A stretch of 64,000 bases of DNA from Siniperca chuatsi (taxonomy: Eukaryota > Chordata > Actinopteri > Centrarchiformes > Sinipercidae): NCBI RefSeq assembly GCF_020085105.1, contig NC_058051.1, positions 26,772,955 to 26,836,954 of the forward strand, in the 5' to 3' direction. Every line of letters starts with the position of its first letter. Positions within the stretch are counted from its first letter, which is position 1. A program made the position numbers and the translations under genes. The notes below the pieces were generated by a model. That model saw only the letters and a list, made by a program, of their open reading frames with translations, made no database searches and had not been told where the DNA came from. Below, in pieces: positions 12,701-23,484 of the stretch.

Positions 12701-12881
12701 TAGCTTACAGACGTGAGTGGAATCAATCTCTTCTCTTTTAACACTTGGCAAGATAAGAAGACGTATATTTCCCAAAATGTTGAACTTTTCTATTTGATTC
12801 TAGATATAGCTTTTTTTTTTTTACTTTAGGGAATGTGTGTATTAATGTTTGTCTTTTTTTTTTATTTCCAGGGAGGTATAA
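2963..12881 (+). CDS. plekhg5: Rho guanine nucleotide exchange factor PLEKHG5 (Syx/Tech), 3' part, 13 coding exons
   Basis: Coding exons: 2963-3154, 4529-4696, 6469-6564, 6851-7051, 8488-8598, 8742-8891, 8990-9127, 9243-9362, 9523-9655, 9875-9990, 10102-10259, 11118-12197, 12872-12881. They sum to 2673 nt (890 residues plus TAA), all in phase. The family activates RhoA and acts at cell junctions, in endothelial migration and in motor neurons. Counting from the first exon here, the DH domain is about residues 125-325; its CR3 helix reads [20 protein letters not shown]. The PH domain is about 375-480 ([16 protein letters not shown], then FILIYLNEF and AYTFQA). A very acidic Glu-rich stretch follows (11455-11575), then a Ser-rich tail. 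The end, [12 protein letters not shown]...LTASEV, matches mammalian PLEKHG5 as I recall it and is a class I PDZ ligand (S-x-V). The N-terminal region lies outside the window or is replaced by the 609-626 exon. Which teleost paralog (a or b) cannot be told. Confidence 0.95.
3530..3728. repeat. family C interspersed repeat (TGCTAAGCTAAGCTAA type), partial copy
   Basis: Shares blocks with the longer copies at 12245-12790 and 43540-43912: a GATGAGAAGATTG block, a GCTAACTTAGCATAAAGACTGG block, a CTCACTAATTAA block and a CCCAAAATGTCGAAC end. Several dispersed, diverged copies mark it as an old nonautonomous element. Confidence 0.75.
4991..5094. repeat. compound TATC/TATA/ACATA microsatellite
   Basis: Three blocks of TATC units separated by TATAGTAG, then TATATC and TA units, ending in three ACATA units. 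It lies in the plekhg5 intron between the exons at 4529 and 6469. Confidence 0.9.
5095..5370 (+). repeat. family K interspersed repeat, copy 1
   Basis: Shares TTAACCTTAACATTTAA, ACAATTAATCTGCAAGG and CTTCCCCTGCT-like blocks, in the same order, with 45350-45745. This identifies a dispersed repeat of a few hundred bases. No terminal structure or coding capacity was recognised. Confidence 0.6.
7640..8033 (-). mobile_element. family A element (TTACTTAAGTAAAAGTA type), partial, reversed
   Basis: Ends in TTTTACTTAAGTAAAGGATC and TACTTCTTCCACCAC, the reversed terminus of the most abundant element in the window. The interior carries the TTTTTACTCCACTACATTCATTTGACAG-type block shared with other copies, broken by a small (TA)n. 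Full copies have inverted ends (AGTGGTGGAAGAAGTA and its complement), so it is probably a nonautonomous DNA transposon. Confidence 0.8.
9715..9773. repeat. (TA)n microsatellite
   Basis: An almost perfect run of about 28 TA units in the 219-nt intron between the two PH-domain exons of plekhg5. It fills about a quarter of that intron and should be length-polymorphic. Confidence 0.95.
10520..10818 (-). repeat. family C interspersed repeat
   Basis: Carries GAGCTTTAGAGGTGCTGGT, CAGTCTTTATGCTAAGCGG (a short piece is locally duplicated) and CCCAAAATGTTGAACTATTCC, in the order of the other copies. It lies in the intron before the large plekhg5 exon. Confidence 0.8.
11455..11577 (+). other. plekhg5: acidic Glu-rich coding tract in plekhg5
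   Basis: Within the 1080-nt exon, GAG/GAA codons dominate, giving runs such as EEEEEE followed by DAAS. Mammalian PLEKHG5 also has an acidic tract after the PH domain, but in a different place, so this may be convergent expansion. Purine asymmetry also produces a proline-rich antisense frame that is not a gene. Confidence 0.8.
12245..12790. repeat. family C interspersed repeat, longest copy
   Basis: Fills most of the last plekhg5 intron. It begins AAAGGAGTAGTTTGATAG and ends CCCAAAATGTTGAACTTTTC. The first half (AGCTTAGCATTCATACTGAAG, CACAAAATCTGCCTACCAG) and second half (CTTTGTGCTAAGCTAAGC, GAGTGGAATCAATCT) are imperfect inverted copies of each other, so the element could fold into a long hairpin. 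Confidence 0.8.
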
Positions 12882-14490
12882 CCACTCTTCCAAACAGCTG
12901 ACCAGTGACATGTGGGCAAAATAAGGAACAACACTTGTTTTGCTTCGATGGACTGAATTTCTTGAGACACAAATGCACTCTCTCTCTTGCTGCCCTCTCC
13001 CTTCCTGTTGCTTTTTGGACACTGATCGTACCATTTTTGCATTTGAACAATAACAAAAATTATTGTTTTTTTGGCTGTTGCATTAGTTTTCCCAATTTGG
13101 TTTTGGAAGGGAGAGGCAGAGAGACATTAACTGCTTGCACTTTGCAACGGAAGTAGCATTATGGGGGCTTGGACCTTAAGGTGGACTGGTGGAGTGTGCG
13201 AGGCGTGGAAGTGCTGCCCCTGCAGAGAGAGGAGACATCCAGGCAGAGGTCTTAAAACCTCATCCCTGCACTCTGCACCGGACAGGAGGTGGAGCTGAAT
13301 CCTGCATTTTCTCCGTCTCTGTTAAAGAGTCAAAGAGGATAGACACTGAGTCTTGAAAATGCTCTCTACACGTGGCAAATTAAAAAAAACAGCACCTAGG
13401 ACGTCCTCCTAATATTTGTACTACTCCTGGTTTGCTTCAACAAAAGAAAAATTTAATTGCACAGTTATCTATGTTAAGTAGCAGAATCACTAAGGAGTGA
13501 ATTTACATTTACAGTCACACAATGAATTTGAATTTATTGTTTGCTGTTTGTGTCTGCTCGTGTACAGATGTGTGTGTGTGTCTGTGGATGCGACTGTGTG
13601 AATGAATGTCCGTCTGTGTTCGATTCCTGACTGAACCAAAACTGATTCCCATCTCTTGTGAATACGCTAACACGCCCAAAGATGGAAGACCTGAGTTAGC
13701 CGGTAGATTCCCAACAAAAAGTGCACCACATGTCATCACACAGACGGACTTCCTTCTTTACTGTTAATCTTGTTTGAACTAATGCCATTTGGTATGTGGA
13801 TCTAATGAGAAGATTGATTTCCAAAAAAAACGAAAAAAACAATGACTGAATATGGGTGACTAAAGCTGTGAGGAATTTCCTGCACTATATATATTGTGGC
13901 TTGAGTGTACACTCACTACGGAGGCCTAAATGTATCAAAACCACGTGCACAAGCGAGAACATGGTCATAGGAAAAACAAAAAACAAGAAGTCTACACTTG
14001 AGTAATGCCTGTGTTTGTAGCACCTTTTCCTCTGAGACGTTTCTTTATGATGGTAACACTAATAAGAGATTGAACAAAAGGTTTGGGTTGGATATTCTGT
14101 AATGAGTGCATCTGCAGAGCTAGCTTTAGTTGAATGCAGCTTTTTCCAGGAGATGTAAAAAAAAATGACCACCAGAGGAAACTTAACATTCACACTTGAT
14201 GTTCAGCGACTTATAACCTTATTCCAAACATTGCCCAAAACCAAATCGGTTAACTCTGTTTACTTTGTTTTTTTTGTTTATGTGTAATATTTATTATGCC
14301 TGCTATGTTTTATATATAAGATATTGTTTATATTGTTTGCTTCCATGATTTGTACATTTTTTTGTTAATGTAGTCTTAATAATTTTTTTTTTCTTGCCAG
14401 GCATGAATGTGCTATGAACCAAAATCACGTGTTTTCCTCTTTCAGGAATGACTTTAAAGTGTCTTACAAAATAAATGCTAAAATACTTTA
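12882..14490 (+). other. plekhg5: plekhg5 3' UTR and polyadenylation signal
   Basis: The region after the TAA at 12879-12881 has no coding potential. A canonical AATAAA sits at 14470-14475, so cleavage is expected near 14490. The length of about 1.6 kb is ordinary. No other AATAAA with a comparable setting was noticed between the stop and this site. Confidence 0.7.
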
Positions 14491-14812
14491 CAATCCCTCT
14501 TTTAATGGTTTAATCCATTGTAATGGAGCGATTTGAGGGGAAAGGCTGAGTCGCAGTGGCGTCGCATTAAAACAACATGAACTGGTCGTACTGCTCTCGT
14601 CTCTCGTGTTTTGAACGCAGACAGACAGCAGGTGGCGAAAGAATGTGTTTGGGGAGGTGAAGAAGAATTACAGCAGAGAGGTCGTGACCGCGTGTGGCGG
14701 TAATTCATTACATCATCTTTTTTTATGTCATGATGTTAAGCCAAACCTGTTGCTTTGAGCAGTGACTGTAAAACAGGGCCAGTTTTCCAAGCAAGCCTGC
14801 ACTGGAGGAAAG

Positions 14813-15478
14813 AAGTACTGAAATCTTTAACTGAAGTAGCAATAGCACACTATAAAAATACTCCATTATAAGTAAAAGTCCTGCATTTATAATTTTACTT
14901 ATTAGTAGAAGCAAAATGAACTTAAAATATAAAAAATGTAAGTACTCATTAGGCAGCAGAATGACCCCTATATGATATTATTGGATTATTATTACTGATG
15001 CATTAAAGTGTAAGTAGCATTTTAATGTTTCGGCTGGTTGAGGTGGAGCTAATTTTAACTACATACTGTTTGGTAGTTCAGTCTATAAGTGCATCTTGAG
15101 CTGAAACAATTAGTCAATTAATCAATTACTCAATCAACGGTTTGAGTCATTTTGCAAGCAAAAATACCAAACATCAATGTGAGGATTTGCTGCTTGTTTC
15201 TGTAAATTGAATATCTTGTGACGGGCATTTTCACTACTTTCTGACATTTTATAGACCAAATGATGAATCGATTATACAAGAAAATAATTAATCGTTAATG
15301 AAAATAATCATTAGTTGCAGCCGTAAATGCATTGGGTTGTAGAAGTTGATCATGTGTTTTGTATGTAAAATCTTAATCTTTAAAGTAACTATAGATGTTA
15401 AAAGTAATGGAGTAAAAAGTACCATATTGTAGTACAGAACTTGAGTAAATGTACTTGGCTACTTTCCACTTCTGCAGA
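14813..15478 (+). mobile_element. family A element with a nested family B copy
   Basis: Starts AAGAAGTACTGAAATC..., contains the AAAATACTCCATTA, AGTAAAAGTCCTGCATTTA and GTACTCATTAGGCAG blocks, and ends ACTTGAGTAAATGTACTTGG. A family B copy interrupts it at about 15100-15330, so family B inserted later. Confidence 0.8.
15100..15330 (+). mobile_element. family B element (ATTAATCGATTAATC type)
   Basis: Begins CTGAAACAATTAGTCAATT and ends AAAATAATCATTAGTTGCAG, with inverted ends, and carries the shared CATTTTCACTACTTTCTGAC and TTTTATAGACCAAATGAT blocks. Other copies are at 25388-25705, 31319-31641 and 34195-34482. It is a short nonautonomous DNA-transposon-like element without coding capacity. 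Confidence 0.8.
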
Positions 15479-15504
15479 AAAGTGATTTTAATACGTCCAT
15501 AATT

Positions 15505-15997
15505 ATGAAATGTACTAAGTACATTTATGCAAGTATCGTACTGAAGTGTATTTTTAAAATGGTACTATTACTTGATTTTGTATTTCCATTTTATGCTACT
15601 TTACACTTCTACATTTCAGAGGGAAATATTGTACTTTTTACTCCACTTTTATCTCACAGCTATAGTTACTTTACACACAAAGCATAAGATCAGCTAATAA
15701 ATTAGATTAAATACCCAGTAGGTTAAACAGTTAGAACTCCACCACGACGAGCTGTAACAAACTGCTGCTTACATGTTAATGCATCAGTGATAATAATCCA
15801 AAAATATGATAAATAATAACACTAATACAACTGAGAAAGAGGACATTTAATGCATAAGACTACTTTTACTTTAAGTACATTTTGTAAATGACACTTTCAT
15901 ACTTTTATGAATACAGGACTTTTATTGTAATGAAGTATTTTTATAGGGTTGCTACTTTTACTTAAGGAAAGGATCTCAATACTTCTTCCACCACTGC
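15505..15997 (-). mobile_element. family A element, reversed
   Basis: Contains ACTTTACACTTCTACATTTC, TTTTTACTCCACTTTTATC and ends CAATACTTCTTCCACCACTG. It lies almost head to head with the preceding copy. Confidence 0.8.
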
Positions 15998-16096
15998 ATA
16001 TTTGCATATACGTAGATTAGTTAAGTCTGACTCTTAGACACATTTTTTCCAGCACTGTGCGCAAAGTCTTGTATCTGTGGGTCCCATCCCCATCTT

Positions 16097-16605
16097 GTAG
16101 TGGTGGAGGAAGTATTGAAACCTTTTACTTCAGTCAAAGTACAAATACAACAATGTAAAATATACTCCGTTACAAGTCCTGCATTCAACATTTTACTTTT
16201 TACATTAAATAAGTGTTAGCAGCAAAATGTACTCAAAGTATCAAAAGTAAAAGTACTCATTATGCAGAATGACCCCTTCCAGAGCGGTATACTGTCATAT
16301 AGTATATTATTGTATTCATATTATTATTGCATTCATTTTAATGTTGTAGTTGGTTGAGGTGGTTTTATATACTGTTGTATAGTGAATCTATTGAAATGCA
16401 TTGTATTTTTTAAGCTCATCATATGTTTTGTATGTAAAAATATTAATATTAAAATTAAGTATAGGTGTCAAATAAATGTAGTGGAGTAAAAAGTACAATA
16501 TTTCCCTCTGAAATTTAGTGGAGCAGAAGTATAAAGTAGTAGATAATAGAAATACTCAAAGTACAAGTACCTCAAAATTTCTTGAGTAACTTGAATAAAT
16601 GTATA
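16097..16605 (+). mobile_element. family A element
   Basis: Begins TAGTGGTGGAGGAAGTATTG, includes AGTACTCATTATGCAGAATG, and ends near AAATTTCTTGAGTAACTTG. It is the third copy within 1.8 kb. Confidence 0.8.
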
Positions 16606-16613
16606 GTATCACT

Positions 16614-16955
16614 TTTACATTCATAAGCACTATATAAACATTTGATAAATTGTTTATAACACTAATGTAGTTGTACACAGTTTTATTAATGTACAGTATT
16701 TGTAAACATTATAACTTGTATTTTGAAGACATTTTATATTATTACAATTGTGTTTTACTATATTGTGATTCATGATCTGTTTATACACCAGCCTCCACTT
16801 ATGGGTGCCCACGGGAGGAGTTATAGATGTTGACAAATACATTAATAAAAACTTAAAAATGTCAGTATATCTGCTCACAACTACATTATAGTGTGTTTAC
16901 TAAATGTTTATAAATGCTAAATGGGGGTGAAATAAAGTGTTACCAAAGTGCTGTT
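16614..16955 (-). repeat. family D repeat, copy 1 (reverse of the copy at 48.2 kb)
   Basis: The block at 16785-16850 (CCTCCACTTATGGGTG...GAGGAGTTATAGATGTTG) is the reverse complement of 48270-48345. Flanking pieces with TATAAACA, AATGTAGTTGTA and TTTATTAATG also correspond. The ends repeat TTATAAATG motifs. No coding capacity. Confidence 0.65.
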
Positions 16956-18146
16956 TCAGAACACTTATGGCAGAATTATTTAGGGTTACTTGGAGTTAAA
17001 CAGCATTCATCTGTTCAGTTTAGTTTCTGGGAACTCAGTCAGATCACATATCTTGTCCAGCTGTCTGTCTGGTCTGACCGTCTGCTTCTGGTTCCCAGAA
17101 AGTTCAGATGAGTCAAATCTGACCCGCCTCGATAACAAAAGTGTTCAGCACACGTGGGGCAGAGCAGGGCCTGATGGGCTGCAGTAACATCATGGCCAAG
17201 GTGTATTTACAGGTGATTATATCAGCTAATCGGTGGATTACAGCATGTTGAGTCCACACAAGCCTCTAAGCTGCAGAGAAAAGACAGTGCGGTCCTGTGG
17301 GATTTTTTTTTTAATCTGGTCCCAGAATGCAGCGGCCCCTCCCCTCTCACATCTGGCCCATCGGGATTTACTGTTGTAATCCTTGATTTTAAAACAATTT
17401 TATTATGCTTTATCGCTGATACACTGGACTTTAATTATTAAAATGCAGCTTTCTATTTTAGCAATGAAGTAATTACACATCCTTGTTCTATTAGCCTTTA
17501 CTAAGTAAGTAATGAGGTTGTGCCATAGTCAGCTGTGGCCGCATGATGGCCGCAGGCCGGCTGCATCCCATAGATAATATTCACGTATGTGATGTTAAGA
17601 TAAGGCAGAGCAGACTGCTACCTATGTGGTGCATTTCACCACTCTTTGCTCTCTCTCCCAGACAAGCTCTAAATACAAAAAAAAAAAGTGTAATTAACCC
17701 AAAAAGTGTAATTTTTCAAGTTGTGAATCCTAGTTTTAAAAGTGTTCTGTTGATTTTCATTTTAGAGAAACAGAGAGACTTGACTTGTGTGCATGTATAA
17801 AATGCTCACACTTTGCACACTCTCTCTTTTTGTTTACGTCATGTCTTCTGCGCACGTCTCTGCATGAGGTCTGGTGGAAATGTACACTGCACGCAGCTGG
17901 GGCAGTGGAAGGGTTAACACCACCTGCTGTGGCAGATGTCAAAAACCATGCTGTAAAAAATGTCCGATTAACACAAAAGGGGCATTTTGGCCAATCCTGA
18001 TTATAGGAGCACTTTCATTTATTAAACTCTGCCAATCCCCTGTACTTTTTTTGAGCGGGGATTAAAACCAGGTAGACACCATTGTCTATCTAAACAATCC
18101 CTCTTTAAGCTCTAGCTGTTTCCTGGTGCCCTGGACAGGCCTGCCT

Positions 18147-18176
18147 AGCTGGCTGGCTGGCTGGCTGGCTGGCTGG
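18147..18176. repeat. (GGCT)n microsatellite
   Basis: About seven tandem GGCT units following GCCTGCCTA. Confidence 0.95.
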
Positions 18177-18616
18177 TCGCCTGCCTGTAATCTCAGGGGC
18201 TTATAGGTCACTACAACCGCTACACATTCCCATTCATCAACATCATCCCCTTTAGAGGGACTAGGTGATTGGATTTAGGACATGTTTTACAGGGGCAGAA
18301 AAAAAGAGAACAGCGAACCAAAGCGTGTTTACAAGAGCTGTGCTGTGAAAAGGCCCGTGGACGAGTGGCAGCCATATGGAATGGATAACCCTGTGAACAT
18401 CTGCCCTCGATCAGTACCACGCACTGCCATTAGAGCGGTGGCTTTGACCTTCACATGGTGCACAGGAACATCTGGCCCTTTTCTGCTCTCAAGGACCCCT
18501 GACAACAGCAGTAAGCGGACAAGTAGCCGCAGAGAAATCCAGATGGGATTTCTAAAACTTGCCTTGCAACACAGTGATGATGGAGAGTTCAGTGTTCATT
18601 GGTAATGGTCAGCACC

Positions 18617-19138
18617 AGAGGTTGAGTACAATTTTGAGGTACTTGTACTTTACTTCAGCATTTCCATTTTCTGATACTTTATACTTCTTCTCCACTAAAA
18701 TTCAGAGGCAAATACTGTACTTTTTACTCCACTACATTCATTTAATAAATTTGCAGATTTGCAGAAAATACAATCAACAAATAATTGGTGATGTATTATT
18801 ATAGGTTAGAATAAGAATAAGTATTTATTGTTCCCCAGGGGGGGAATCCACGAGCTACCCAGCAGTATATAAAGTAATTCAAATTAATCACACCTTTACC
18901 AGCTGTAACATTAGTGATGTACACATTAATGCATCAATAATTATAATCCAATAATATAATGAATAAAATAATGATTTTACAGGATTCTGAAATGGGACAT
19001 TCTGCATCATGAGTACTACTTTTGGTACTTAAAGTTAATTTTGCTGCTAATACTTTTGTACTTTTACTTGTAACAGAGTATTTCTACACTGTGGTATTGC
19101 TACTCAAGTAAAAGGTTTGAGTACTTATTCCACCACTG
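18617..19138 (-). mobile_element. family A element, reversed, part of a duplicated block
   Basis: Ends TTTGAGTACTTATTCCACCACTGAA. An insertion near 18815-18890 (TTTATTGTTCCCCAGG) interrupts it. The same interrupted structure recurs at 23445-23960, showing that the two were copied together with the DNA that follows. Confidence 0.8.
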
Positions 19139-19395
19139 AATACATTTTGAGAAGAAAACTGCATAAATTGGCCTACTACCATAAAACTGCAAGTGCACAA
19201 TTGTCTCTTTTGGAGTACTACATGAATATGAAACATTCACGATCATTTCAAATAATAAGTATAACAAGCACACACTTAAGTTATGGCCTTTTCACAAAAG
19301 GTAATAAGTAGCGTACTGAAAGACCAATATCAGTGGGAAAAAACAAAGATTATAGCAGATGTAGGCTACATCCTGATGCAGAGGTTAATTAGTGA
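18690..19395 (+). repeat. segmental duplication, distal copy
   Basis: Matches 23485-24207 along its whole length. The shared nonrepeat part includes GAATACATTTTGAG, GTCTCTTTTGGAG, ATTCACGATCA, GGCCTTTTCAC, GTACTGAAAGA and ACATCCTGATGCAGAGG, in order. The proximal copy ends about 220 bases before the SOWAH start codon. Confidence 0.75.
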
Positions 19396-19943
19396 ACTAC
19401 TTTGACGAATTCTTCATTTTTCATTTCATACTTTCAACTTCACCTTTTAAAAAGGAAAAAAAAACAGACTAATGCAGGAGTTTTGAGGCTGACACTAATA
19501 TCAATATTTGGAGCTTAAAAAATCCAATAACTATATATCGCCCGATAGTAAGTTTATTTTTAAACATAAACACATAACATAAATGAACAATCTTGATATG
19601 GATCCCTTAGATCCGTTTTTTTTTTAAAGAGTTGTGACCAAGGTACATACTAAATGGGACATTTAATGGGACAAAAAAATCAACTTGTCTGTGCTCTCTG
19701 GTGTACAAACTATGTAATGGAGACACTGTTTCCACATTACCTCAAACCTAGTTTGGCATTTACTGTATGCAATGTAATTTCTTGTTACATATCAGCCAAC
19801 ATATACACCGATATATCTGCTATGAGCTGATGTAATATATTTATCGGTGTTGCTATTAATTAACATACTGAAATGACCGGATAAGGTTTACTCAGTTTAA
19901 AGCATCACCTCAGGTTATTGCACTATTGCTACATCTTTCAGTG

Positions 19944-20720
19944 ATGAAAAGTAACTAATTACATTTACTTAAGTAAAGTATATGTACCTCAAAACTGTAC
20001 TTAATTATACTACTTGAGTATTTCCATTTTATGTTACTTTATACTTCTACTCCACTACATTTCAGAGGGAAACATTGTCCTTTTCACTCACGTTAAGGTT
20101 TTACATTAAAAAAAACACATATGATTAGCTTACAAAATACAGCACATGGTTAAAGATTAAACCAGTGTTTCAAAACCTTTTCGACTTTTTCCCCTCTAAA
20201 CTTCTCCCATGGTTTCATTTTATCTGTTTGGGGCCCAAAGAGGTAAAAGTATCTGTTGTTTCACAAAACCGATTACAAAGATTACAGAAAAGAAGAAACC
20301 GATTGGTGCAGCAGAACTTTGTTTTTTCTTCTTTCCTGCCCCATTAATCATCTCACAACCCCTCGGTTTTATCTTGTGACCCTTTGGGGAAGGCTCAACG
20401 CCTAGGTGGGGAACCACTGGACTACGATATCTAACTGTATCTAAAATAGATAAACTAGCTCCACCTCGACCAGCTACAACAGTAAAATGCTACTGATGAA
20501 TCATTATTAACAATCTAATAATGGAATATACAATAATATATCAGTCACAATTGCCAATTTTCTGCTGAATGAGTGCTTTTACTACTGTAGGTAAATATAG
20601 CTGATAATACTTTTATTTTTTTTTTAATGCAGGACTTTTACTTGCACTTGGGAGAAGTTTTACTTTTTTATATTGGTACTTTTACACAAGTAAAATATCT
20701 GAATACTTCTTCCACCACAA
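19944..20720 (-). mobile_element. family A element, reversed, with an insertion
   Basis: Starts with TTACTTAAGTAAAGTATATG and ends TGAATACTTCTTCCACCAC. A different repeat fills 20157-20428, from AACCAGTGTTTCAAAACC to GGGGAACCACTGGACTAC; its ends suggest a dispersed element related to the GGGGAACCACTGG family. Confidence 0.7.
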
Positions 20721-22675
20721 GTCTGTTTGGATGTCTTGACAAAATGAATCAATGTCAATGCCCTGACACGGCTGATGCTCTGTTGTTTTTTTTTTTTCTT
20801 TTGGCCACACAATCCCTGACAGTAGTAGCAAGGTGATAATGTATTGCCAGCTGCTCTCTGGCATAAATTCATTCCACAAAGACGTGGCATATGCTAGAGG
20901 ATCAAATTTCTTTATCCTCGTAAAAGTTGTGTTGTTTTATAGCATAAGGTCCCACTTTCACGTGACAATATAAACTCCTCACCTCAATAATTGTATCAGC
21001 TTATAAGAAGCTTACTGTAATTACAATATTGTCTTCTTAGAGCAGCAGCCTAAAACATGAAATACAAATCACCCATTTCTAAATTAAATGGAAACTCGTT
21101 CAAAGAGAATCTATACTACAGGAGGACAGAGAGATTAACATGTAAGTCCGGCACATTTAATATTTACAACACAATCACACAATTAATCTGACAATGTGTT
21201 CTGTGTCTAATACCTGAACTGACTGGCCCTCCACCATTATCAGTGGTGTGCACAGGGGGTGGGAGTAGCAGGAGTGGGGGCTGTTTACAACTTTACAACT
21301 TCATCATCATGCAAAGTGGAATATCTGCACTTTAACCAAAAACCACTTTCACTTTTGAAAGTATATTCTTCAATTAATTACATTTGTATTACTGTGTCAT
21401 GCACATTACTATGCCCGGCCCGCATGGGCTTACAAGACACCATAAATTCATACAAGCCAGGACAAGAGTACTGCCTACACATTTTCAAACAACAGAGAAA
21501 GTCCAAAAGTAGAGAAGCAGCTACAGCATCTTTCACGGTCCAGTTTTCAGACCGTCACTGATTACTGCTGACAGAAACATTTACTATGTAGTACTGGAAA
21601 AATCTGAATAAATACTTCAAATAATTCAATTATCTATCTTGCCTTCTTTTCCAGGAGACACATTTGGCAAACTTAAACACCAGAACATTTCAGGGTTTTG
21701 TCGACCTGTTTTATGGAACATTAACTCCCTTAAATCATCATACTATGTACAGTACAAAAGGAAATAGGACTCACTTTACACTTCAACCAAATCCCATAGC
21801 TCACACAATCGGTTTTCCTCCTGAATATTTTTCAACCGACCTCAATGGCCAGAGGAAGAATATCAGCTCTCAACAGTGCAACTAAAGATCTTTGGCTTCT
21901 AGATAAATGAGATATAACATATGATTCAGGGCCAAACACATGTTTGATATGCACATATGTCCTTAATTTTGGCTTTGACAGAATATTCAAGCCATTTTTC
22001 TTCAAACTTCAATAAGAGCTTATTTTTTAATGAATTTAACATTACAGCACACATTATTCCTGTAGATAAACAACATAGCCACCTCCCCAAACAATGAGTA
22101 AAGCTGTTTTGCCCATGGCATGGAGAAAGACAAAAACATCTTCTTATTCATTCTATCCTCTGCCATTTGGATTAGACTGATCCTGGTACCCAGCCCATGT
22201 TGCAGAGAATTGCCAGAATGATCTAAACGTGGATTGTAACACATAAGATTACGGGTGCTGGCGCCTAAAACTGAAAAAAGAAAAATGGGGTCATGTGCCA
22301 AACCCTGCCCTAAATGTTTGCAATTTAGCCAACTAGACATAACAGGGGAAACTTGTGACAAATGCTGATTCTATCCTCCATAGTGTTGTCTTCTATTGTG
22401 GGACAAACAATAGATATGACAAAGTCCAGTTAAAGTCATATATCCTTGTTTTAATCAGATGCCACTGTTTTACACCTCTGAAAAGTTATCGTGATGACAA
22501 CACTTTCATCCTCTGTCTTAATGATCACACATAAAATATGTTTCGCCCACATGCGGCCTGAACATCTTTATGATTAACAGGTACCTCCCCTCCTATGTGA
22601 CATCCGTGAAGTATCAGCTCTGAAGGGAACCATAAACACACTGATAAAATAATTGGTGTAGAGGAGGAAAGTAGC

Positions 22676-23410
22676 GAAGTACATTTACTCAAGTACTGTA
22701 CTTAAGTACAAAGTTGAGGTACTTGTACTTTACTTGAATATTTCCATTTTATGCTACTTTACACGTCTACTCCACTACATTTCAGAGGCAACATTTGTAC
22801 TACATTTACCTGACAGCTATAGTTACTAGTGACTTTTCAGATCAAGATTTTATATGTCAAAAATATGATCAGTTTATATAATATGCATTGTTATAGACGA
22901 AACTACTCAACAGTGTTGACAACATTCAGATGTTGCTTGGATGGAGCCATTCTGCATAATGAATACTTTAAGTACAATTTGCTGTACTTAAGTAAGGTTT
23001 TGAATGCAGGATTTTCACTTGTAACAGAGTATTGTTTTCATTGTGTTATTGCTATTTCTTTTCATTTCTTATTTTCTATTTCTCCACCACTTTCACATCC
23101 TTTACTCAAGTAAAAATCACAATACTGCGCTATAAAAATTCCCTATTACAAGTTCTGTAAAAGTCAAGTAAAAGTACAGTATTATCAGCAAAATGATCTT
23201 AAAATATCAAAAATAAAGTACTCGTAATGCCTAATGGCCCCTTTCAGTGTTACGTTATTGGAGCTATTCAACTGATTTGTTTAATATATGAACTGTTGTT
23301 TTTAATCTGGATCTGCAAAGTCACAAGTAACTAAAGCTGTTAAATAAATTTAGTGGAGTAAAAAGTACAATATTTCTCTCTGAAATGTAGTGGAGAAGAA
23401 GTGTGAAGTT
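22676..23410. mobile_element. two family A elements (reversed then forward)
   Basis: The reversed copy spans about 22676-23098 (ACTTCTACTCC-type block, then CACTTTCACATCC). The forward copy spans about 23098-23410 (ACTCAAGTAAAAATCACAAT to GAAATGTAGTGGAGAAG). They abut tail to head. Confidence 0.7.
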
Positions 23411-23484
23411 ATGGGTGTAGGTATGGCATATCATGGAAATATTCTTTAGTAGATGTATTTAGCTACTTTAGTTAGTGTTTTTAC

